Shown: positions 1 through 4,998, counted from the first letter of the stretch. The stretch is DNA of 5,212 nucleotides from Planctomycetota bacterium (GCA_021780285.1 JAJXZA010000184.1:1-5212), one strand, 5' to 3'. Notes: a model not told the origin generated them from the sequence alone. Numbers and translations: made by a program.

Positions 1-61
1 CCAGCCCGCCAGTCCAATGCAAAGTTACCGCTGCGATAAAACTTGTACCCGCTGCCGACAT
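1..61 (-). CDS. 5' end of an unrecognised leftward gene (partial, runs off the left edge)
   Basis: An ATG at 61-59 is preceded by a strong Shine-Dalgarno GAGGAG (complement of 69-74) at a 7-nt spacing and opens a frame that stays open to the window edge. The twenty visible residues begin MSAAGTSFIAAVTLHWTGGL, too few to assign a family. The short hydrophobic stretch FIAAV is not enough to call a signal peptide. The same frame is open further upstream to an ATG at 172-170, just after an in-frame TAA at 178-176. Starting there would add 37 residues, but that ATG has no Shine-Dalgarno, so I prefer the start at 61. The orientation matches all other genes in the window. A plus-strand frame at 3-200 overlaps it but has no convincing start. 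The function is unknown. Confidence 0.5.
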   Translation of the reverse strand, partial: MSAAGTSFIAAVTLHWTGGL

Positions 62-68
62 AACTAGA

Positions 69-74
69 CTCCTC
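69..74 (-). promoter_or_regulatory. Ribosome binding site GAGGAG of the left-edge gene
   Basis: GAGGAG on the minus strand lies 7 nt before the ATG at 61-59. It is one of the two best Shine-Dalgarno matches in the window and is the main reason for choosing the start at 61 over the in-frame ATG at 172. Confidence 0.55.
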
Positions 75-117
75 GCCAAAAAAGCGTTACGTTTTGCGTC
101 ATCAAGAATGAATATCT

Positions 118-136
118 GCCCGCCAAGGCAGCGGGC
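118..136. repeat. GC-rich hairpin GCCCGC-N7-GCGGGC
   Basis: A perfect 6-bp all-GC inverted repeat (118-123 with 131-136) has a 7-nt loop. It competes with an overlapping 5-bp stem, CTGCC at 116-120 with GGCAG at 127-131, so the two foldings exclude each other. If the left-edge gene starts at 61, this lies in its untranslated leader about 45 nt before the Shine-Dalgarno. If it starts at 172, it is coding sequence. Confidence 0.4.
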
Positions 137-182
137 GCAACCCCGTCGCCAGAAGTCTACCCTTCCCGCCATGGTTTACGCA

Positions 183-188
183 AGTATA
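183..188 (-). promoter_or_regulatory. Weak -10 candidate TATACT for the left-edge gene
   Basis: TATACT reads on the minus strand at 188-183, matching five of six bases of the consensus -10 hexamer. No good -35 hexamer is found 16-18 bp upstream; that position is occupied by an arm of the inverted repeat at 199-210. Transcription would begin near 176, giving a leader of roughly 115 nt to the ATG at 61, or an almost leaderless message for the ATG at 172. The plus strand carries an overlapping perfect TATAAT at 185-190, so direction is uncertain. Confidence 0.25.
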
Positions 189-198
189 ATTTCGCCAT

Positions 199-242
199 AA
201 CTGTTTGATCTAGCCCAGGGAGACACGCACGATCAAATAGTT
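199..242. repeat. Long inverted repeat with a T-tract on its right side
   Basis: The arms 199-210 and 231-242 pair over 12 positions, eleven Watson-Crick and one G-T, around a 20-nt loop. The core is TTTGATC / GATCAAA. On the plus strand it runs directly into a T-tract at 241-246, giving a terminator-like layout, although the stem is A+T-rich and the loop is long. It also covers the place where a -35 element for the minus-strand TATACT would lie, so it could instead be an operator. Confidence 0.45.
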
Positions 243-257
243 TTTTGCGACGCAAAA
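243..257. repeat. Perfect inverted repeat TTTTGC-GAC-GCAAAA
   Basis: A 6-bp perfect stem with a 3-nt centre directly abuts the inverted repeat at 199-242. The 9-mer TTTTGCGTC, read on the minus strand here at 257-249, occurs again on the plus strand at 92-100. A second small inverted repeat, CGACA-CC-TGTCG at 260-271, follows 2 nt later. These sizes suit protein-binding half-sites or small RNA hairpins, but none can be assigned. Confidence 0.35.
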
Positions 258-315
258 TGCGACACCTGTCGTTCGGTCGTCTCGTAACCGCAGCCTACCG
301 TGTGTGTAGGAATTT

Positions 316-356
316 GAGAAAAGCAAATAAGGCTGGCCAAGCGTTTTACGGCCTAT
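316..356 (-). terminator. Possible terminator downstream of the SHOCT-like membrane protein gene
   Basis: About 20 nt after the stop codon, the minus-strand transcript can pair ATAGGC (356-351) with GCCTTAT (333-327, one bulged base), or alternatively GGCC (353-350) with GGCC (338-335). A U-rich but interrupted stretch follows, TTTGCTTTTCTC in minus-strand reading. The stem is imperfect and the T-run is broken by G and C, so this is a weak Rho-independent candidate. Confidence 0.28.
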
Positions 357-377
357 GGTTCTATATTTGCATCGCCA

Positions 378-650
378 TCACGAGAGTTTGCGGGCCCATC
401 GCTCCGCCATCTTTTTCTTGATGCGCTTGTACTCATCGTCGGTAACTTCGCCGTTGGTGCGCATCTTCTCTAGATCGGCAAGCGTAAAGCCTGTAAAGAC
501 ATTATCCTGCTCGCCATGACGCACGCGACGACGAATGTACTGCACAATCACAAAAGCCAGCAGGGCAAAAATAAACAGCCCCCCCGCGCCCACGAATAGA
601 TTATGCAGGGCATGAGCGTAGGTCTCAGGTTGTGTGCTCGCCGCAGCCAT
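378..650 (-). CDS. Small single-pass membrane protein with SHOCT-like C-terminal domain
   Basis: The product is 90 residues from the ATG at 650. Residues 18-39 form one strongly hydrophobic helix (LFVGAGGLFIFALLAFVIV and flanks), followed at once by the basic stretch RRRVRHG. By the positive-inside rule this places the C-terminus in the cytoplasm. Residues 55-82 (FTLADLEKMRTNGEVTDDEY and what follows) match the short SHOCT pattern, in which a Leu-rich turn, then G-x-(I/V)-T-x-x-E-(F/Y), precede a Lys-rich helix. SHOCT segments are found at the C-termini of many small membrane proteins and are thought to aid oligomerisation; their exact role is unknown. Start: the frame is open from an ATG at 716, but AGGGGA sits 6 nt before the ATG at 650 and directly against the in-frame ATG at 656, so 650 is preferred. 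It lies 142 nt after lipB and may be a separate transcription unit. Confidence 0.8.
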   Translation of the reverse strand: MAAASTQPETYAHALHNLFVGAGGLFIFALLAFVIVQYIRRRVRHGEQDNVFTGFTLADLEKMRTNGEVTDDEYKRIKKKMAERWARKLS

Positions 651-656
651 TACCAT

Positions 657-662
657 TCCCCT
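657..662 (-). promoter_or_regulatory. Ribosome binding site AGGGGA that sets the start of the small membrane protein
   Basis: AGGGGA (complement of 657-662) is 6 nt before ATG 650-648 and 0 nt before ATG 656-654. It therefore favours the 90-residue product over 92- or 112-residue versions. The longer version would add a Trp/Gly/Arg-rich N-terminus with no recognisable feature. Confidence 0.55.
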
Positions 663-743
663 GTAACTTGTGCCGGGACTCGCCCTCCCGCCCCAGCTCC
701 ACGAAACGATTTCCAATCCCGTTCACCATGCAAATACTCGACT

Positions 744-773
744 ATCTTATGCTTGCCGGCAGCCCCATGTAAA
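744..773 (-). promoter_or_regulatory. Candidate promoter for the small membrane protein gene
   Basis: On the minus strand TTTACA (773-768, five of six to the -35 consensus) and TAAGAT (749-744, four of six to the -10 consensus) are spaced by 18 bp. The start point would fall near 737, leaving a leader of about 85 nt before ATG 650. It lies in the 142-nt gap after lipB, where no convincing terminator is visible, so read-through from the upstream operon is also possible. Confidence 0.35.
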
Positions 774-792
774 CGCTCTTCGGTAGAATCAT

Positions 793-1506
793 TCACAAAG
801 GTATATTGAGCCTGCCCGCCAAGCCTTGCTCGACATGTGTCGCGATTCGGGACTTCACTAACGACATGTCTGGACACGCCGAGCCAAGTTCGCTCGCCAG
901 CGAGGTAACCGGCCGTCCTAATCCACATGGATTAATTAACTCAAAATAGCTTAAGTCTGTGGTTACGTTAAGAGCCAGACCGTGAAAGCTTACCCATCGC
1001 CGCAGTTTTACGCCCATGGCGCATATTTTTTCCGGTACGGTACGTTCTGCTCGACAGACCCAAACTCCGGTTGCCCCCTCAATCCGATACCCCTTTACCT
1101 TAAACGATGCCAGCAGGTCAATCACCACCTGCTCCAGAAATCGCATGTAATCATGGAGGCCAAATCCATAAAAATTTAGGGGAATAATTGGATAGGCCAC
1201 CAGTTGGCCCGGCCCATGAAATGTAATATCTCCCCCGCGATCGGTATCATGTACCGCTACACCGCGGGCCGCCAACAATTCCGGCGCTGCCAGCAAATGC
1301 TTTTCAGCTCCGGGATGACGACCAATCGTTATCACCGCGGGATGCTCCACCAGCAGCATCGCGCCGCGCGGATATTGGCCCTGCAGCACACGCGCATGCA
1401 AATCCAATTGCCGTTCAAGAGCCGCCGCATATTCAACCAAGCCACCATCAAACACTGGCAGAAGTCCAGCGTGCATAGCGGTGCTGTCGCTTTGTGGCGT
1501 CATCAT
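793..1506 (-). CDS. lipB: Octanoyl-[acyl-carrier-protein]:protein N-octanoyltransferase LipB
   Basis: LipB transfers the octanoyl group made on acyl carrier protein to a lysine of lipoyl domains (E2 subunits of 2-oxoacid dehydrogenases, GcvH). LipA then inserts two sulfurs. It is a cytosolic enzyme of the biotin/lipoate-ligase fold. The 237-residue product carries the family signatures in order: RGGDITFHGPGQ at 90-101, GVWV at 147-150, KICAMGVKLRRWVSFHG at 160-176 with the expected catalytic Lys160, and INPCG at 191-195 with the expected acyl-carrying Cys194. Length is slightly above the E. coli enzyme because of about 12 extra N-terminal residues. The start overlaps the lon stop codon: ATG at 1506 gives an ATGA overlap, and the adjacent ATG at 1503 gives TGATG. 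The AGG of the upstream AGGAA lies 5 nt before the second ATG and only 2 nt before the first, so 1503 is an equally good or better start. lipA is not in the window. Confidence 0.97.
   Translation of the reverse strand: MMTPQSDSTAMHAGLLPVFDGGLVEYAAALERQLDLHARVLQGQYPRGAMLLVEHPAVITIGRHPGAEKHLLAAPELLAARGVAVHDTDRGGDITFHGPGQLVAYPIIPLNFYGFGLHDYMRFLEQVVIDLLASFKVKGYRIEGATGVWVCRAERTVPEKICAMGVKLRRWVSFHGLALNVTTDLSYFELINPCGLGRPVTSLASELGSACPDMSLVKSRIATHVEQGLAGRLNIPL
1503..1506 (-). promoter_or_regulatory. lon-lipB stop/start overlap (ATGATG)
   Basis: The lon stop codon TGA occupies 1505-1503. An ATG at 1506-1504 overlaps it by three bases (ATGA) and a second ATG begins on its last base (1503-1501). The Shine-Dalgarno-like AGGAA lies inside the last codons of lon. 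This arrangement is typical of translational coupling, in which ribosomes terminating on lon restart on lipB. Confidence 0.8.
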
Positions 1507-4409
1507 TTCCTGCCCGCTTCCGAGTGTTTCCGCCCGCTCGTCATGCGCTGCGAACGCTCGACCGCCAAAACACGCTTAAGAACATCGTCCACCGTATCAG
1601 CATAAGCAAAGCGAATATCCTTGCGCACATGGGGGAGCACCTCCACGACATTTTTTTCATTTCGCCGTGGCAACACCACCATCTTAATGCCGGCCCGCTG
1701 GGCCGCGATAACTTTCTCCTTGACGCCGCCTATGGGCAGAACCAAACCCCGCAAAGTTATTTCACCGGTCATGGCCACTTCCGCTCGAGCCGGCCGATTC
1801 AAAAACAGCGATGCCAAGGCTGTGTACATCGCCACGCCCGCAGATGGCCCATCTTTCGGAATTGCCCCCGCAGGCACATGCACATGAACATCAACGTGTG
1901 CGAAAGCTTTTTCGTCAAGGCCCAGCCGCCCGGCATTTGCCTTAAGCAAAGAATACGCCGCCTGGGCAGACTCACGCATAACTGTGCCGATTTGCCCCGT
2001 CAATTTCAAATGACCCTTTCCCGGCATTTTCGTGGCTTCAACAAAAAGTATCTCGCCGCCGAAGGGTGTATAGGCCAACCCCGTCGCCACGCCTGGAGTC
2101 GTGCTGCGGAGCGCCAACTCGCTGTCAAATAGTGAAGGTCCCAGGTATGCATGAAGGTCGCCCGGCTTGACAATCACACGTTTCGCCGACTTAAGGGCTG
2201 CTTGAACCACCGGCGAGGGCCTCATCGGTTGGTCCAAAGTTGTGCCATCGGTTTTGGAATCAGCCGATGCCGCGGGATTGGCCGGTTTCCCTGCCGTCGG
2301 CTCTGCGCTCTGGTGCGGCGCCGCAGGCGACCCCGATAGCGCAGTAGCTCCTGCGGCCGGCGACTGCGGCTTATGGTTGCCCACAGCTTTTTTCTCAGCC
2401 GGCAGGTTCTCGGCCAGCTTGGCAGCCACGCCCCGAATAACCGAACCAATTGTCCGCTCCAAATTGCGAACACCAGCCTCGCGCGTATAGTGATCAATCA
2501 GGTAGTTAAGCGTCGGCTGCGGAATTTCGCATTGACGCCGCGTAATTCCATTCTCCTGCAGTTGCCGGGGCACTAGGTAGCGCCGCGCGATGTGTAGCTT
2601 ATCTTGCTGTGCATAGCCTGGAATTTCGATAATCTCCATGCGATCTTTCAGCGCAGGCGGCACAGGCTCCATATAATTGGCCGTACAAATAAAAATTACC
2701 TTGCTCAGGTCGAACGGCACTCCAAGGTAATGATCCTGAAAAGTGCTGTTTTGCTGCGGGTCAAGCACTTCAAGCAATGCAGCCGCTGGATCGCCTCGGA
2801 AATCAGCACCGAGCTTGTCAATTTCATCCAGCATCATCACCGGATTGTTACTGCTCGCCTTGCGTAGTTCCTGAATAATTCTACCGGGCATGGCTCCAAT
2901 ATATGTCCGCCGATGGCCGCGGATATCCGCCTCATCGCGTACGCCGCCCAAACTCATGCGCACAAACTTACGCCCCAGCGACTCCGCGATAGATTTACCC
3001 AGGCTGGTCTTGCCGACGCCGGGCGGCCCAAGAAAGCACAAGATAGGACCGCGGCCGCCGGGGTTGAGCCGTCGCACGGCCAAAAACTCGATAATACGCT
3101 TTTTGATCTTCTCCAGATCGTAATGATCGCGATCGAGAATGTGCCTGGCGCGCGCGATATCCAAATCATCTTGAGTGCCGACGCTCCAAGGCAGTTCCGC
3201 AACGGTTTCCAAAAACGAACGTATGACGCCGAACTCCGGCGACGCCTGCGGAATATTTGCCAGCCGGGCGAGTTCGCGGTCGGTCTCTTTTTTTACCACG
3301 GCAGGTACGCGGGCGGCTTCAATGCGCGAGCGTAAATCCGCCACCTCGCCGCTCTGTTCATCTTCCTGGCCAAGCTCCTTTTGTATGGCCTTCAGCTGCT
3401 CCTGAAGAAAATAATTTCGTTGCGTTTTATCTATACTGGATCGCACCTGACTATGAATTTTTTCCTGAAGTTCCAATTGATTGATGCGCACCGCCAGCTT
3501 GTCGCGCACGCGCGTAAGGCGGTTTTCAACCCCTATTTCCTCAAGAATAGACTGCTTTTCCGCAACAGACTCATGCAGATTGGCCGCTAAGAAATCAGCC
3601 AGAGTGCCCGGCGAGTCTATCTCGCTAAGTATGCCGGCGGCTTCATCCGGAATGCTGGGGCTTAACTCGATCATCCGCTGGGCCGACTGTTTAACAGTCT
3701 GCACCAACAGTTCAAAGGCCGGACTTGGCTGCGGCAATTCATCCTGCAGGAGTTGCACTTTCGCCTTCATATAAGGGTCCTGCGAGACTACCTCCAAAAT
3801 TTTGAATCGCACCAGCCCATGCACCACAATGCTCTGGTGGCCTTCGGGCGCTCGCAGCATTTTAAGAACAATGGCCACCGTCCCCATGGTATACAAATCA
3901 CTCGGCTGGGGGTTTTCGACTAATTCACTTTTCTGCGTTACCACGCCGATTATTTTCTCGCCCGGCATCACATCATCAAGCAATCGCCGGCTGCTATCGC
4001 GACCGATCGCCAACGGAATCACTGCCCCCGGAAATGCCACGGCCTCTCGCACGGGTAGAATCGGCAATTCATCAGGAATTCGCACCTGATGCACCAACGG
4101 CCCGGTTACTGTTGCGGTGCGATCATCACCCTCCGATGCCTTTTCCGCAGAACGTTCCGACCCGTCGGAGGCCGGCACGCGAACTCCGGCCGACGTCGAA
4201 AGCACTTCATTATAGCTCCCATCGTGCTTTTTATGATCCGACTGGGGAGATTCTGCATCTGCGGCGTCAGGCGCGGCGCCGCGTTTAACCGCGTCCGCCG
4301 CCTTCTCAAGCAAATCGAGCAGATCGGCAGCGGCCTGGCTTCTGACGCCTGAAGGAATTCGCTTTGCAGCCATTGGATTCACAGAATTTTTTGATGCTTT
4401 TGATTTCAC
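1503..4409 (-). CDS. lon: ATP-dependent Lon protease (LonA type) with N-terminal extension and inter-domain insertion
   Basis: Lon is a cytosolic homo-hexameric AAA+ serine protease that unfolds and degrades misfolded and regulatory proteins. The 968-residue product contains, in order: a polar extension (1-112), the Lon N-terminal substrate domain (about 114-305, from ELPILPVREAVAFPG), a coiled-coil region (about 306-410), and the AAA+ module with Walker A GPPGVGKTS (461-469), pore loop YIGAMPG (from Y503), Walker B VMMLDEID (524-531), sensor 1 near N578, arginine finger R590 and sensor 2 R648. An insertion of about 75 residues follows (about 668-742), then the protease domain (about 755-950) with PKDGPSAG giving catalytic Ser856 and GGVKEK giving Lys899. 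The Ser-Lys spacing of 43 matches E. coli Lon (S679/K722). The product is about 180 residues longer than the 784-residue E. coli enzyme, almost all from the two low-complexity segments. The start is GTG at 4409, preceded by an in-frame TGA at 4421-4419. Hsp20 lies 82 nt upstream and lipB overlaps the stop. Confidence 0.98.
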   Translation of the reverse strand: MKSKASKNSVNPMAAKRIPSGVRSQAAADLLDLLEKAADAVKRGAAPDAADAESPQSDHKKHDGSYNEVLSTSAGVRVPASDGSERSAEKASEGDDRTATVTGPLVHQVRIPDELPILPVREAVAFPGAVIPLAIGRDSSRRLLDDVMPGEKIIGVVTQKSELVENPQPSDLYTMGTVAIVLKMLRAPEGHQSIVVHGLVRFKILEVVSQDPYMKAKVQLLQDELPQPSPAFELLVQTVKQSAQRMIELSPSIPDEAAGILSEIDSPGTLADFLAANLHESVAEKQSILEEIGVENRLTRVRDKLAVRINQLELQEKIHSQVRSSIDKTQRNYFLQEQLKAIQKELGQEDEQSGEVADLRSRIEAARVPAVVKKETDRELARLANIPQASPEFGVIRSFLETVAELPWSVGTQDDLDIARARHILDRDHYDLEKIKKRIIEFLAVRRLNPGGRGPILCFLGPPGVGKTSLGKSIAESLGRKFVRMSLGGVRDEADIRGHRRTYIGAMPGRIIQELRKASSNNPVMMLDEIDKLGADFRGDPAAALLEVLDPQQNSTFQDHYLGVPFDLSKVIFICTANYMEPVPPALKDRMEIIEIPGYAQQDKLHIARRYLVPRQLQENGITRRQCEIPQPTLNYLIDHYTREAGVRNLERTIGSVIRGVAAKLAENLPAEKKAVGNHKPQSPAAGATALSGSPAAPHQSAEPTAGKPANPAASADSKTDGTTLDQPMRPSPVVQAALKSAKRVIVKPGDLHAYLGPSLFDSELALRSTTPGVATGLAYTPFGGEILFVEATKMPGKGHLKLTGQIGTVMRESAQAAYSLLKANAGRLGLDEKAFAHVDVHVHVPAGAIPKDGPSAGVAMYTALASLFLNRPARAEVAMTGEITLRGLVLPIGGVKEKVIAAQRAGIKMVVLPRRNEKNVVEVLPHVRKDIRFAYADTVDDVLKRVLAVERSQRMTSGRKHSEAGRK

Positions 4410-4491
4410 TTGTCTACTTCACTTCCTGTTGCAAATTCAGCGCAGCCACAAGGCGTGCCCAGGCGCAACGCATAACATATCAAACCAGATA
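4410..4491 (-). other. hsp20-lon spacer, no terminator seen
   Basis: The 82-nt gap contains the lon ribosome site but no hairpin with a T-run and no convincing promoter. Small A+T-rich bits such as TTGATA and TATGTT are not correctly spaced for a sigma-70 promoter. This favours a shared transcript from the hsp20 promoter through lon and lipB. Confidence 0.5.
4422..4427 (-). promoter_or_regulatory. Ribosome binding site of lon (AGGAAG before a GTG start)
   Basis: AGGAAG (complement of 4422-4427) lies 12 nt before the GTG at 4409-4407, somewhat long spacing. The next in-frame ATG, at 4373, has no Shine-Dalgarno. The in-frame TGA at 4421-4419 leaves GTG 4409 as the earliest sensible start. A GTG with loose spacing may lower the translation rate of lon relative to hsp20. 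Confidence 0.5.
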
Positions 4492-4905
4492 TTAGCCGAC
4501 TTTCGGAAGGGTTATCCAAAGCAAACCCTGATTGTATTCCGCGGCAATAGCATCGCCGTCCACATTGGCGGGTATTTCCACCGTGCGACCGAATACCCCA
4601 TGGTCAATTTCCATTAAATGCACCGCTACTGTACGCGACATTCCCGGCGGCGTCGGACAGTTGCGGCGGCCTCGAATGGTGAGTTGGCGCTGGTCCACGC
4701 GCACATCAATGCGGTCCTTATCCATACCGGCGATGTCCGCACAAATGACAAACGCATCTGGCGTTTCATACAAATTCACGCTCGGCCGCCATGAATCGGT
4801 AGTCCAAAATCCAAAGAACGCTCGATTAAGCACGGTATCGCCCGACGGCACACCACGCCCACCCATCGCCATTTCTTCCGGGCCGACGAGTTTAAGCTCG
4901 TTCAT
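4492..4905 (-). CDS. Small heat-shock protein of the Hsp20 / alpha-crystallin family, without the C-terminal I-x-I tail
   Basis: Small heat-shock proteins are ATP-independent cytosolic holdases that bind unfolding proteins and hand them to refolding or degradation machines. The 137-residue product has a short N-terminal arm (1-38, rich in Gly and Phe) and one alpha-crystallin domain (about 39-135). Recognisable parts are the opening SVNLYETPDAFVICADIAGM (42-61), the strand QLTIRGRR (74-81), and the terminal signature GVFGRTVEIPANVDGDAI (103-120) continuing to AEYNQGLLWITLPK (122-135). The protein stops two residues later. Most bacterial members continue for about 10-15 residues with an I-x-I/V motif that docks on a neighbouring dimer, and none is visible here. 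Neither of the other frames beyond the stop restores it. The ATG at 4905 has a strong GGAGG ribosome site. It is first in the apparent hsp20-lon-lipB unit, with 82 nt and no terminator before lon. Confidence 0.95.
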   Translation of the reverse strand: MNELKLVGPEEMAMGGRGVPSGDTVLNRAFFGFWTTDSWRPSVNLYETPDAFVICADIAGMDKDRIDVRVDQRQLTIRGRRNCPTPPGMSRTVAVHLMEIDHGVFGRTVEIPANVDGDAIAAEYNQGLLWITLPKVG

Positions 4906-4910
4906 AAGCG

Positions 4911-4915
4911 CCTCC
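4911..4915 (-). promoter_or_regulatory. Strong ribosome binding site GGAGG of hsp20
   Basis: GGAGG (complement of 4911-4915) lies 5 nt before ATG 4905-4903. It is a near-optimal match and spacing, fitting the high expression expected of a heat-shock chaperone. Confidence 0.75.
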
Positions 4916-4934
4916 AGACTCTTTTACGCAAAGC

Positions 4935-4950
4935 CGCCAACATCCTGGCG
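4935..4950 (-). repeat. Short hairpin in the hsp20 leader
   Basis: CGCCA at 4935-4939 and TGGCG at 4946-4950 form a perfect 5-bp stem with a 6-nt loop, about 20 nt upstream of the Shine-Dalgarno. From the predicted promoter it would sit in the first 25 nt of the leader. It does not itself cover the ribosome site, so it is not a classical ROSE or fourU thermometer; its role is unknown. Confidence 0.35.
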
Positions 4951-4964
4951 ACAGCATCATTTTC

Positions 4965-4973
4965 ACTATAACA
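4965..4973 (-). promoter_or_regulatory. Extended -10 promoter candidate for the hsp20-lon-lipB unit
   Basis: The minus strand reads TGTTATAGT at 4973-4965: an extended-10 TG, one base, then TATAGT (five of six to consensus). The start point would be near 4958, giving a leader of about 50 nt before ATG 4905. The -35 position (about 4987-4993) has only a poor match (TGCCGA), usual for extended -10 promoters, and is occupied by a 16-bp palindrome. No CIRCE element and no sigma-32 type promoter was found. Confidence 0.5.
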
Positions 4974-4982
4974 CCGCACTTT

Positions 4983-4998
4983 CCAACTCGGCAGTTGG
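4983..4998. promoter_or_regulatory. 16-bp palindrome over the -35 position (possible operator)
   Basis: CCAACT-CGGC-AGTTGG has perfect 6-bp arms around a 4-bp centre. It spans the place where the -35 hexamer of the predicted hsp20 promoter would be, a typical site for a repressor or activator. The sequence is not a known heat-shock operator that I recognise (not CIRCE, not HAIR). Confidence 0.4.

Larger units (their letters stand above)
62..377. other. Intergenic region rich in inverted repeats
   Basis: About 315 bases separate the small membrane protein gene from the leftward gene. If the latter starts at 172 instead of 61, the gap shrinks to about 205 bases. No gene with a convincing start and ribosome binding site lies here on the plus strand. 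The region holds several inverted repeats (118-136, 199-242, 243-257, 260-271, 294-310), an A+T-rich segment around 183-190 that resembles a -10 element in both directions, and a possible terminator for the small membrane protein gene near 316-356. No tRNA or known riboswitch class was recognised. Confidence 0.6.

Noticed and set aside
3..200. Plus-strand open frame of about 65 codons at the left edge
   Set aside because: No motif; it overlaps the better-supported leftward gene start, and the translated composition (Arg/Pro/Gln-rich) is like an antisense shadow.
754..761. Palindrome TGCCGGCA between lipB and the small membrane gene as a terminator
   Set aside because: It is only 8 bp with no loop and no following T-run, and it falls within the spacer of a candidate promoter.
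650..928. Minus-strand open frame of 92 codons overlapping the end of lipB
   Set aside because: It overlaps the conserved C-terminal part of lipB and the start of the small membrane protein gene, and shows no motif. The gap after lipB is better explained as a promoter region.
1494..2132. Plus-strand open frame of 212 codons
   Set aside because: It lies wholly antisense to the lon protease domain and the 3' end of lon. The encoded sequence is His/Arg/Cys-rich without domains and has no ribosome site, which is typical of an antisense shadow.
2222..2497. Second minus-strand frame of 91 codons inside lon
   Set aside because: It overlaps the Ala/Pro-rich insertion of Lon in another frame. Its Arg/Leu-rich sequence is a by-product of the GC-rich low-complexity DNA.
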